DNA of 5,469 nt from CAZFBR01 sp035353495 [NCBI: uncultured bacterium] (GTDB lineage: Bacteria > DAOPZR01), in contig CAZFBR010000225.1 in the NCBI GenBank assembly GCA_964517215.1, positions 1 through 5,469 on the forward strand, given 5' to 3'. Shown here piece after piece: positions 1 to 4,571 of this stretch. Positions within the stretch are counted from its first letter, which is position 1. Each line of letters begins with the position of its first letter. A program made the translations under genes and the position numbers. Below the pieces are notes generated by a model that worked only from the letters and a program-made list of their open reading frames with translations, ran no database searches and had not been told where the DNA came from.

Positions 1-190
1 CTTTGACCTGCGGCAGGTAACCGGCGATGGTGTGCCGCTCGCCGGTGACCGGGTCGGTAAGGGCGGCGACCTTCCAGCCCGTGTCGGGATTGGCAAAGAT
101 GACGGCTTCCACGACCCCGGCGACTTCGGCCGCGCCGCGTTCCCGGCCGGTGATGAAGTCGAAGACCAGCTGGCGCGCGCGCCGGCTCAC
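1..190 (-). CDS. RecD2-like DNA helicase, N-terminal fragment
   Basis: Partial gene; 63 codons are visible before the left window edge. It starts with GTG at 190-188. Residues 23-62 (from EVAGVVEAVIF through NPDTGWKV to GYLPQV) resemble the N-terminal OB-like domain of RecD2/YrrC helicases, which typically read G-x-V-E-x-V-x-F-x-N-x-x-x-G-F/W, followed by a charged loop and a G-x-L-P turn. RecD2 proteins are superfamily 1B 5'-3' DNA helicases acting in repair without RecB and RecC. The ATPase motifs lie outside the window, so the helicase call rests only on this N-terminus. The GTG shares the bases GTGA with the TGA stop of the nuclease gene upstream, so the two genes are almost certainly cotranscribed and translationally coupled. 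Another protein sharing this N-terminal domain cannot be excluded. Confidence 0.72.
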   Translation of the reverse strand, partial: MSRRARQLVFDFITGRERGAAEVAGVVEAVIFANPDTGWKVAALTDPVTGERHTIAGYLPQVK

Positions 191-978
191 GGCTGGTCTC
201 CGGCGCGGTCCACCAGTTCGCGCGGCGGCTGGCAGCGGCAGAAGGCGGGACAGGTGCGGCAGAGCGGGCTTGGTCGGCGGACGAATGCCGTATCGTCGCG
301 CATGGTCAACGCCAGGCGGGCGAGCGCGTCGCGCGTGGCGGGCTGGTAGACGGCATCGCAGCTGGCGCGGGTCAGGTCGCGCAGGTAGAGCAGGGTGAAG
401 CGGAACCGCGGGTAGCGTCCGCGGGTGAGGTGGTGGGCCGCCACCACATAGGCCTGTTGCTGCAGATCAGCGGGCAAGTCGTCGTCGCTGAGCTTGTTCC
501 GCCCGGTCTTGTAATCGATGATGTGCAGCAGGTCGCCCGCGTCGCGCGAAGTGATCCGGTCGATGCGGTCGATGCGCCCGGTGAGGTGGATACCCTCGTC
601 CACGGTCAACGGCACGCGGAAGGGCATCTCCAGCGCGTAGATCTCGCGGTAATTGATTGAGCGGGCGGCGTAGCGGTTGAGCAGCAGATCGGCGTCAGCG
701 CGCGAGCCGGGCCCGTCGGCCGGGAGCTGATGCTGGGCGAACAGCTCCTGTGCCAGCGCGTAGAGCCGGGTCAGGTCACGCTCCTGCCGGGTGGCGATCA
801 GGTGGCGCAGGTAGCGGTCGAGCACTTCGTGGATGCAGGTGCCGAGCGTCGTCTCCGGCGTGGCGGGTTCGCGAATATTCTCGCCGTAGGCGTAGTAATA
901 GCGCCGCGGGCAGCGGCAGTAGAGCTTGAGCTTGGAAGCGGAGACCGTGGTGAGGGGGACCGGGTGCACGTCCATCAT
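187..978 (-). CDS. RecB/Cas4-like PD-(D/E)XK nuclease, probable Fe-S protein
   Basis: Predicted single-strand or end-processing DNA nuclease of 263 residues. From the ATG at 978, the order is: S-A-S-K-L-x-x-Y-x-x-C-P-R entry motif with C21 and C23; H50 in T-C-I-H-E-V-L-D; E117 in A-L-E-M-P-F; D137 in L-T-G-R-I-D-R-I-D; D155 and K157 in I-I-D-Y-K-T-G; and Q173 to Y177 (QQQAY), matching the family Q-x-x-x-Y motif. The C-terminus has C240, C243, C247 and C249. One N-terminal cysteine plus three near the C-terminus is the [4Fe-4S] arrangement of Cas4, AddB and related nucleases. All catalytic positions look intact. An in-frame ATG at 1077 would add 33 unrelated residues, but the start at 978 lies 6 bases after a -10 box and precedes the first motif. 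The gene runs into the RecD2-like gene with a 4-base overlap, and no CRISPR array or cas1/cas2 is visible, so a repair role is more likely than CRISPR adaptation. Confidence 0.85.
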   Translation of the reverse strand: MMDVHPVPLTTVSASKLKLYCRCPRRYYYAYGENIREPATPETTLGTCIHEVLDRYLRHLIATRQERDLTRLYALAQELFAQHQLPADGPGSRADADLLLNRYAARSINYREIYALEMPFRVPLTVDEGIHLTGRIDRIDRITSRDAGDLLHIIDYKTGRNKLSDDDLPADLQQQAYVVAAHHLTRGRYPRFRFTLLYLRDLTRASCDAVYQPATRDALARLALTMRDDTAFVRRPSPLCRTCPAFCRCQPPRELVDRAGDQP

Positions 979-1013
979 GCGCGGAGCATACACCACCGCT
1001 CCCGAGGCGTCAA
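979..1013 (-). promoter_or_regulatory. Promoter of the nuclease gene, probably leaderless
   Basis: On the minus strand, TTGACG (complement of 1008-1013) is followed by a 17-base spacer and TATGCT (complement of 985-990). Only 6 bases separate the -10 box from the ATG at 978, so transcription should begin at or next to the A of the start codon. No Shine-Dalgarno sequence precedes this ATG, which agrees with leaderless translation. The promoter is inferred from sequence alone. Confidence 0.55.
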
Positions 1014-1180
1014 CGCCGGGAACTGGCGCGCTGACAATTGGGGTGTGACCGTATCGGCACCGCGGCCATGCGTCCAACCTGGCGCACCTGTTGTTGCCGC
1101 CCCCGTTCGGAGCCGGTCGCTGTTATTGCAGCAAACGGAGCCCGTATTGTCGGCTATCGATTGCCGGTCCGCGACGGTAC

Positions 1181-1209
1181 TTGTCCGGGCGCCAAAAGTG
1201 CGGTATGAT
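1181..1209 (+). promoter_or_regulatory. Promoter of the EFR1-DegT-GT2 operon
   Basis: TTGTCC (1181-1186), a 17-base spacer and TATGAT (1204-1209) form a sigma70-type promoter, with 4 of 6 and 5 of 6 consensus bases. The predicted start is near 1216, about 127 bases upstream of the EFR1 ATG. It is divergent from the nuclease promoter at 979-1013. The bases between the two promoters (1014-1180) hold no gene or other signal that I can support. Confidence 0.5.
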
Positions 1210-1215
1210 AGGAGT

Positions 1216-1342
1216 CAGGGCAGCAGGGCTGGCGGAAATGCCGGTCGGCCAACCGCACCCACCGGCGGCGGGCGCGGCAAAAGGGAACCCATGCGGGGAG
1301 CGGGCGGACGGAAAGCGTCCACCGGCTATGCAGGAGGCGGCA
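1216..1342 (+). promoter_or_regulatory. Long, potentially structured 5' leader of the operon
   Basis: Predicted untranslated leader between the promoter and the EFR1 start. GCCGGT (1240-1245) can pair with ACCGGC at 1261-1266, or with a second identical ACCGGC at 1321-1326, five bases before the AGGAGG ribosome binding site. A compact hairpin has stem GGACG (1306-1310) with CGTCC (1316-1320) and loop GAAAG. Two competing partners for one strand is the layout of an attenuator or RNA switch, but GC-rich DNA gives such pairings often and I recognise no known riboswitch class. Confidence 0.25.
1332..1337 (+). promoter_or_regulatory. Ribosome binding site fixing the EFR1 start
   Basis: AGGAGG, a near-perfect anti-16S match, ends 5 bases before the ATG at 1343. 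It decides the start against in-frame ATGs at 1091, 1238 and 1328, which would prepend low-complexity residues ahead of the flavodoxin fold. Confidence 0.85.
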
Positions 1343-2137
1343 ATGGCCACACGCATCTACTACTTTACCGGGACGGGCAATTCACTGGCGGCAGCAGGTG
1401 AACTGGCCAGCAAGATGGGCGGTGCGGAAGTGCTGCCGATGACCGCGGTGCTGAATGGCCGGAGCATCCCTGAGGATACGGATTGCCTTGGCCTGGTCTT
1501 TCCGGTGTACATCTTTGGCCCGCCGCTTATCGTGCGCGAGTTCATCAGCCGGCTGACGGTCAAGCCGGATACGTACATCTTTTCCGTGGCGACGATGGGC
1601 GGGATGGCCTGCCGCACGCAGGTGGTGGTGCACGACGACCTGGCCGCGCGCGGCCTGGCCCTTGCCTACAGCGGGAACGTGCGCATGCCGGACAATTATA
1701 CTCCGTTCCACGGGGCGCTGCCGCTGGCGAAGCAGCAGGATCTGTTCAAGGCCGCCAGCAGGACGCTGGAGAGCATTGCCCGCGTCGTGCTGATGCGCGG
1801 CACGGGAAAGCCGGCGACCGACCGGCCGCTGCTCAATTTCCTCTTCGCTGCGATCTATCGCTGGACCGGGCCGCGCATTCCGGGCATGGATGAAAAATTC
1901 ACGGTGGACCAGTCCTGCAGCAAATGCGGTTTGTGCGCGCAGGTCTGTCCGGCCCGCAACATCGTCATGACCGACGGGAAGCCGGTCTGGCAGCACCGCT
2001 GCCAGCAATGCCTTGCCTGCCTGCATTTCTGCCCGGTGGCCGCCATCCAGCACGGGAAGAAGACCCGCGGGCGGCAGCGCTATCATCACCCGCAGGCCTC
2101 CGCCGTCACCTTGCGCAATCAGGCCGACGCGAAATAG
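1343..2137 (+). CDS. EFR1-family flavodoxin/ferredoxin fusion protein
   Basis: A 264-residue cytoplasmic electron-transfer protein. The N-terminus (residues 4-16, with Y-F-T-G-T-G-N-S) is the FMN-phosphate loop of a flavodoxin-like domain, which extends to about residue 155. The C-terminus carries two bacterial ferredoxin motifs: C192-x2-C195-x2-C198-x3-C202-P, and C220-x2-C223-x2-C226-x3-C230-P, predicting two [4Fe-4S] clusters. This order and length match the EFR1 (ferrodoxin) family common in anaerobes, whose substrates are mostly unknown. The family often sits beside enzymes that need low-potential electrons. Here it is the first gene of an operon; the DegT aminotransferase begins 9 bases after its TAG stop, so it may supply electrons for a reductive step in sugar modification. 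That role is inference. All eight cluster cysteines and the FMN loop look intact. Confidence 0.9.
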   Translation: MATRIYYFTGTGNSLAAAGELASKMGGAEVLPMTAVLNGRSIPEDTDCLGLVFPVYIFGPPLIVREFISRLTVKPDTYIFSVATMGGMACRTQVVVHDDLAARGLALAYSGNVRMPDNYTPFHGALPLAKQQDLFKAASRTLESIARVVLMRGTGKPATDRPLLNFLFAAIYRWTGPRIPGMDEKFTVDQSCSKCGLCAQVCPARNIVMTDGKPVWQHRCQQCLACLHFCPVAAIQHGKKTRGRQRYHHPQASAVTLRNQADAK

Positions 2138-2146
2138 CAAACCACG

Positions 2147-3355
2147 ATGATCTGCCGGCGATATGTCCGCTACTATCCGGAACAATTCGCCGATATGGAG
2201 CGCCTGCTGCGTGATTCTGCCCTGGCAAAAGACGCGGTGGCTGAATTCGAACAGGCGGTTGCGCAGTCATGCCGGCGTCGCCATGCCGTCGCTGTCGCCA
2301 GCGGCCGGCAGGGCATGGCCTATCTGTTTGCTGCACTCGACCTGAAGCCCGGTGACGAAATCATCTTTCCCGCGTATACGCTGAAAGATCTGGTCATCCT
2401 TGCGCAGCAATGCGGCTACCGGCCGGTGCTGGCGGATATTGACCGCGCGACACTGAACATGGCCCCGGCACAACTGGCGGCGGTGCTGACGCCGCGTACC
2501 CGGGCGGTGGTGGCGACCCATATGTTCGGTGTGCCATGTCCGGTGCGGGAAATCAGCGAATTGACCCGGCCCCGCGGGATCAAGGTTATCGAGGATTGTG
2601 CCCATGCCTTCGGCGCCGCAGTGGCTGGTCGCCCGGTCGGTTCCTTCGGTGATGCGGCTTTCTTCAGCTTTGAACTGACCAAGACCGTCAACACGTTCGG
2701 TGGCGGCGTGATGGTTACTGACGATGATGCCGTGGCCCGGGCGCTGCGCACGCGGGTGGCACAACTGCCGCTGGCACCGGCGCGGGTGGCCCACAAGGTG
2801 CGCGCCGCTGCACGGGAACAGGTGTTGCTCGGCTCGCGATTATTCGGCTGGTCGGCGTGGCTGTTCTATTTCAACTGGACCACCCGCTGGGTTAACCGTG
2901 CGTATCGGACGGCACAGTCGCGCGGTCGGTTGCAGGATGTGCAGTATCATTCTGCCCAAGCGTATGTCGGTTTGCGGCAGCTAGCAGCACTGCCGGAGCG
3001 GGAACGGCGGCGAGCCCGGGCGGCGGAACAGCTGCGGCAATTGTGCCCGGTGGAAATGTGCTGGCAGCAGCCGGTGCCGGAAACACGGGTGAACAATTAT
3101 TTCGCCGTACCGCGTTTCCCGGGGCTGTCTGCCGCGCGGGCCCGGCAGCTATTCTTGCGGCATGGCGTTGATGTTGGTGTCGGCGAGGAAATCGTTGATG
3201 ACTGCCGGATGGTGGTGCCCGGTCCGCCGTGTCCGGCGGCGCAGGCGGCATTTCGTGAGGCGGTGCAGTTGCCGCTGCATGAAGAACTGACCGAAGTGCA
3301 ACTGGCGCACATTGCTGCCGCCTGTCGTGCGGTGGTGGGAACGGCACGGTTGTGA
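2147..3355 (+). CDS. DegT/DnrJ/EryC1/StrS-family PLP aminotransferase
   Basis: A 402-residue PLP enzyme of the family that transfers an amino group, usually from glutamate, to keto-sugars attached to nucleotides. Visible marks are: K-P-G-D-E-I-I-F-P-A-Y-T (67-78); T-H-M-F-G-V-P (124-130), a PLP-contact loop; V-I-E-D-C-A-H-A-F-G-A (147-157), where D150 should bind the pyridine nitrogen; V-G-S-F-G-D-A-A-F-F-S-F (164-175); and K179 in E-L-T-K-T-V-N-T-F-G-G-G, the Schiff-base lysine. The C-terminus has the usual L-P-L-H-x-x-L-T stretch (375-382). The phosphate-contact turn reads S-G-R-Q-G (52-56), where many members have S-G-T-x-A. A tryptophan-rich hydrophobic stretch at 233-250 looks lineage-specific. 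No strong Shine-Dalgarno precedes the ATG; it lies 9 bases after the EFR1 stop, so coupling is likely. The sugar substrate cannot be read from sequence. Confidence 0.9.
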   Translation: MICRRYVRYYPEQFADMERLLRDSALAKDAVAEFEQAVAQSCRRRHAVAVASGRQGMAYLFAALDLKPGDEIIFPAYTLKDLVILAQQCGYRPVLADIDRATLNMAPAQLAAVLTPRTRAVVATHMFGVPCPVREISELTRPRGIKVIEDCAHAFGAAVAGRPVGSFGDAAFFSFELTKTVNTFGGGVMVTDDDAVARALRTRVAQLPLAPARVAHKVRAAAREQVLLGSRLFGWSAWLFYFNWTTRWVNRAYRTAQSRGRLQDVQYHSAQAYVGLRQLAALPERERRRARAAEQLRQLCPVEMCWQQPVPETRVNNYFAVPRFPGLSAARARQLFLRHGVDVGVGEEIVDDCRMVVPGPPCPAAQAAFREAVQLPLHEELTEVQLAHIAAACRAVVGTARL

Positions 3356-4092
3356 CGGTCTGGGTGCTGATCCCCGCCCGCGATGAGGAACAGCGCATCG
3401 CGGCAGTGATCACGGCGGCCGGTGACCAGGTGTGCGCACTCGGGCATGTGCTGCGGGTGCTGGTGGTCAATGACGGCAGCCGTGACGCCACGGCCAAGCA
3501 TGCACTTGCGACCCCGCATGCTGCGGTGACGGAAGTCATTACCCTGCCCGCATCCGGAATCGGGGCGGTATTCAATGCAGGAATCAGCGCAGTCATGGCT
3601 GGGGCTGATGACGAGGATTGTTTGGTGATCATGGAAGGCGACGGGACATCTGATCCGACCGTACTTTCGGCGCTGATCGCGCAGCTCAACACCGGGGCGG
3701 AAGTGGTGATTGCTTCGCGACTGTGTACGGGTGGGGCATACCGGAATTTCGGCCGCTGGCGCTGGCTGCAGTCATGGCTGGCCAACCGGTTGTTCCAACT
3801 GACGGCAGCGCTGCCGGGGGTGCACGATTACACGATTTTTTATCGGGCATATCGGCTGGCCGCCGTACGGCGGAGCTATCCGGAGAAACGCTGCTGCCTG
3901 CGCTGCGGCGGGTTTGAAGCCAACACCGAACTTCTGCTGCAGCTGGCGGCAGCCGGCGCGCAGGTGGCGGAAGTGCCGTTATGTTACGATTATGCGGGCA
4001 AATGCGGAACCAGCAAACTGCCGACGATGGCGACAGTTTTGGGGCATCTGTCACTGCTGGTGCGGGTGGTTGTTGTGCGGAAAGAGAATTGA
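3352..4092 (+). CDS. Family-2 glycosyltransferase, dolichyl-phosphate-mannose-synthase type
   Basis: A 246-residue GT-A-fold glycosyltransferase, expected to move a sugar from a nucleotide donor to a polyprenyl phosphate or similar acceptor at the cytoplasmic membrane face. Motifs are I-P-A-R-D-E-E (7-13); V-V-N-D-G-S-R-D (38-45), donor binding with D41; M-E-G-D-G-T-S-D-P (94-102), the metal-binding acidic motif with D97; V-V-I-A-S-R (118-123); H-D-Y-T-I-F-Y-R-A-Y-R (158-168); and G-K-C-G-T-S-K-L (216-223), matching the acceptor-site G-x-S-K-L of DPM-type enzymes. There is no C-terminal transmembrane pair; a hydrophobic stretch at 229-242 may associate with membrane. A C-C-x-x-C cluster (181-185) just before the F-E-A-N-T-E helix is unusual. 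The GTG start overlaps the DegT stop by 4 bases (GTGA), so translation is coupled. The pairing suggests amino-sugar synthesis followed by lipid-carrier loading. Confidence 0.87.
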   Translation: MTVWVLIPARDEEQRIAAVITAAGDQVCALGHVLRVLVVNDGSRDATAKHALATPHAAVTEVITLPASGIGAVFNAGISAVMAGADDEDCLVIMEGDGTSDPTVLSALIAQLNTGAEVVIASRLCTGGAYRNFGRWRWLQSWLANRLFQLTAALPGVHDYTIFYRAYRLAAVRRSYPEKRCCLRCGGFEANTELLLQLAAAGAQVAEVPLCYDYAGKCGTSKLPTMATVLGHLSLLVRVVVVRKEN

Positions 4093-4104
4093 ACAATGGA
4101 AGTT

Positions 4105-4142
4105 GGCAGCCGGGCTTATTCCCAATAATACCCGCAGCTGCC
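4105..4142. terminator. Long imperfect hairpin between convergent genes
   Basis: The arms are GGCAGC (4105-4110), CGGG (4111-4114) and TTATT (4116-4120), pairing with AATAA (4124-4128), CCCG (4131-4134) and GCTGCC (4137-4142). This gives 15 base pairs with small bulges and a 3-base loop. It begins 12 bases past the glycosyltransferase stop and contains the last codons of the convergent cysteine-cluster gene. The position suggests a shared terminator or 3'-end stabiliser, but neither side has a T-tract, so intrinsic termination is doubtful. Confidence 0.35.
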
Positions 4143-4406
4143 GTCACCGACGCGATTCAGCTGCTGATCCATTGGATCAATGGGAAATATTTTGCACTGG
4201 TGTGGCTGATGGGGTGCGTTCCGGCATCTTCCGTCCGATAGCAGCAGCGGGCACATTGGCCGGGTACGCCGGCAGCAGGAGCCGCAGGCGCGACACGATC
4301 CGCGACGGCGGAGTAATGAAGTGCGGACATACTCCGGTCGGAACCAGCAGATGAATCGCCGGCGAAACGGAGCGTAGCAAAGCCAGAGTAATTCGGCGAG
4401 TCGCAT
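4116..4406 (-). CDS. YkgJ-like cysteine-cluster protein (small metal-binding protein)
   Basis: A 96-residue protein, predicted to be cytoplasmic, in a region that otherwise looks like an intergenic gap. The core is R-P-E-Y-V-R-x-S-L (23-31), then C38-x2-C41-G-x-C44-C45, C52 in C-P-L-L, D58-G-R-C61, H-Q-C71-K-I-F-P-I-D (69-77) and C91-G-Y-Y. This matches the YkgJ-type zinc- or iron-chelating family pattern CxxCGxCC, then CPxL, dGrC and RPxxCxxFP, except that the usual R-P before C71 reads Q-P-H-Q. The N-terminus (1-22) is basic and hydrophobic with two further cysteines (C10, C20). YkgJ-like proteins have no firmly assigned biochemical role; some are proposed to bind iron-sulfur clusters or zinc. 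It converges on the glycosyltransferase, with stops 23 bases apart, and has its own promoter with no ribosome binding site. Competing frames here show no comparable motif, so I regard this as the real gene. Confidence 0.72.
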   Translation of the reverse strand: MRLAELLWLCYAPFRRRFICWFRPEYVRTSLLRRRGSCRACGSCCRRTRPMCPLLLSDGRCRNAPHQPHQCKIFPIDPMDQQLNRVGDGSCGYYWE

Positions 4407-4441
4407 GGCGCCACAATACGTGAGTGACGCGGAAGTGTCAA
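4407..4441 (-). promoter_or_regulatory. Promoter of the YkgJ-like gene, probably leaderless
   Basis: On the minus strand, a perfect TTGACA (complement of 4436-4441), a 17-base spacer and TATTGT (complement of 4413-4418) are followed by 6 bases and the ATG at 4406. The predicted transcription start falls on or beside the A of the start codon, and no Shine-Dalgarno is present. The geometry is the same as at the nuclease gene. The two independent cases strengthen each other and support the ATG at 4406. Confidence 0.6.
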
Positions 4442-4513
4442 TGTGGTCCGTTTCATTTCATGACGCATTTTCGTGGTGGTGTCCGAAAGCAACACAATGC
4501 TTGACGCTGACGA
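4425..4513 (+). repeat. TGACGC repeats between the divergent promoters
   Basis: The hexamer TGACGC occurs at 4425-4430, 4461-4466 and 4502-4507, followed at once by TGACGA at 4508-4513. The first copy lies in the spacer of the YkgJ-like promoter and the third overlaps the tyrS -35 box. The placement suggests operator half-sites for one regulator of both genes, but the hexamer is short and chance recurrence is quite possible. Confidence 0.2.
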
Positions 4514-4529
4514 CATTGTACGCTATTAT
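4501..4529 (+). promoter_or_regulatory. Promoter of tyrS
   Basis: TTGACG (4501-4506), a 17-base spacer and TATTAT (4524-4529) give a near-consensus sigma70-type promoter, with 5 of 6 matches in each box. Transcription should start near 4536, leaving about 36 bases before the chosen start. This rules out the in-frame ATG at 4473, which lies upstream of the promoter. I see no T-box antiterminator or other leader control. Confidence 0.65.
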
Positions 4530-4571
4530 GTCGTCAGCAACCGCACCGGAGAAAATGGCGGAACAATGATT

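Noticed and set aside
979-1077. Upstream ATG at 1077 for the nuclease.
   Set aside because: The extra 33 residues cross the predicted promoter and precede the first family motif without resembling any domain.
1279-1290. AAAAGGGAACCC resembles the start of a cobalamin-riboswitch core.
   Set aside because: The following conserved parts (GGTG turn, CCCGC-ACTGT and GCCACTG boxes) are absent downstream.
1306-1326. The GGACG-GAAAG-CGTCC stretch followed by ACCGG looks a little like a cyclic-di-GMP riboswitch core.
   Set aside because: The GNRA-receptor arrangement and the matching second helix are missing; it folds more simply as a plain hairpin.
1382-2185. Long antisense open frame (267 codons) opposite the EFR1 gene.
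   Set aside because: Composition is histidine- and arginine-rich with no domain, as expected for the shadow of a GC-rich gene; the sense frame has unambiguous motifs.
2892-3785. Antisense open frame (297 codons) opposite DegT and GT2.
   Set aside because: Proline-, alanine- and serine-rich low-complexity translation spanning two real genes; no motifs or start signal.
3981-4241. Plus-strand frame ending in a hydrophobic L-M-G-C-V-P-A-S stretch that faintly recalls the PlsY acyltransferase N-terminus.
   Set aside because: It stops at once and the next PlsY motif is absent in all frames; the minus-strand cysteine-cluster gene explains this DNA better.
4157-4516. Longer minus-strand frame (119 codons) overlapping the YkgJ-like gene.
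   Set aside because: It starts upstream of the TTGACA/TATTGT promoter and has no recognisable motif, unlike the overlapping CxxCGxCC frame.
4473-4571. Upstream ATG giving a 33-residue N-terminal extension of TyrRS.
   Set aside because: The extension spans the tyrS promoter and has no counterpart in the family; homology begins at M-D-N-V-F.
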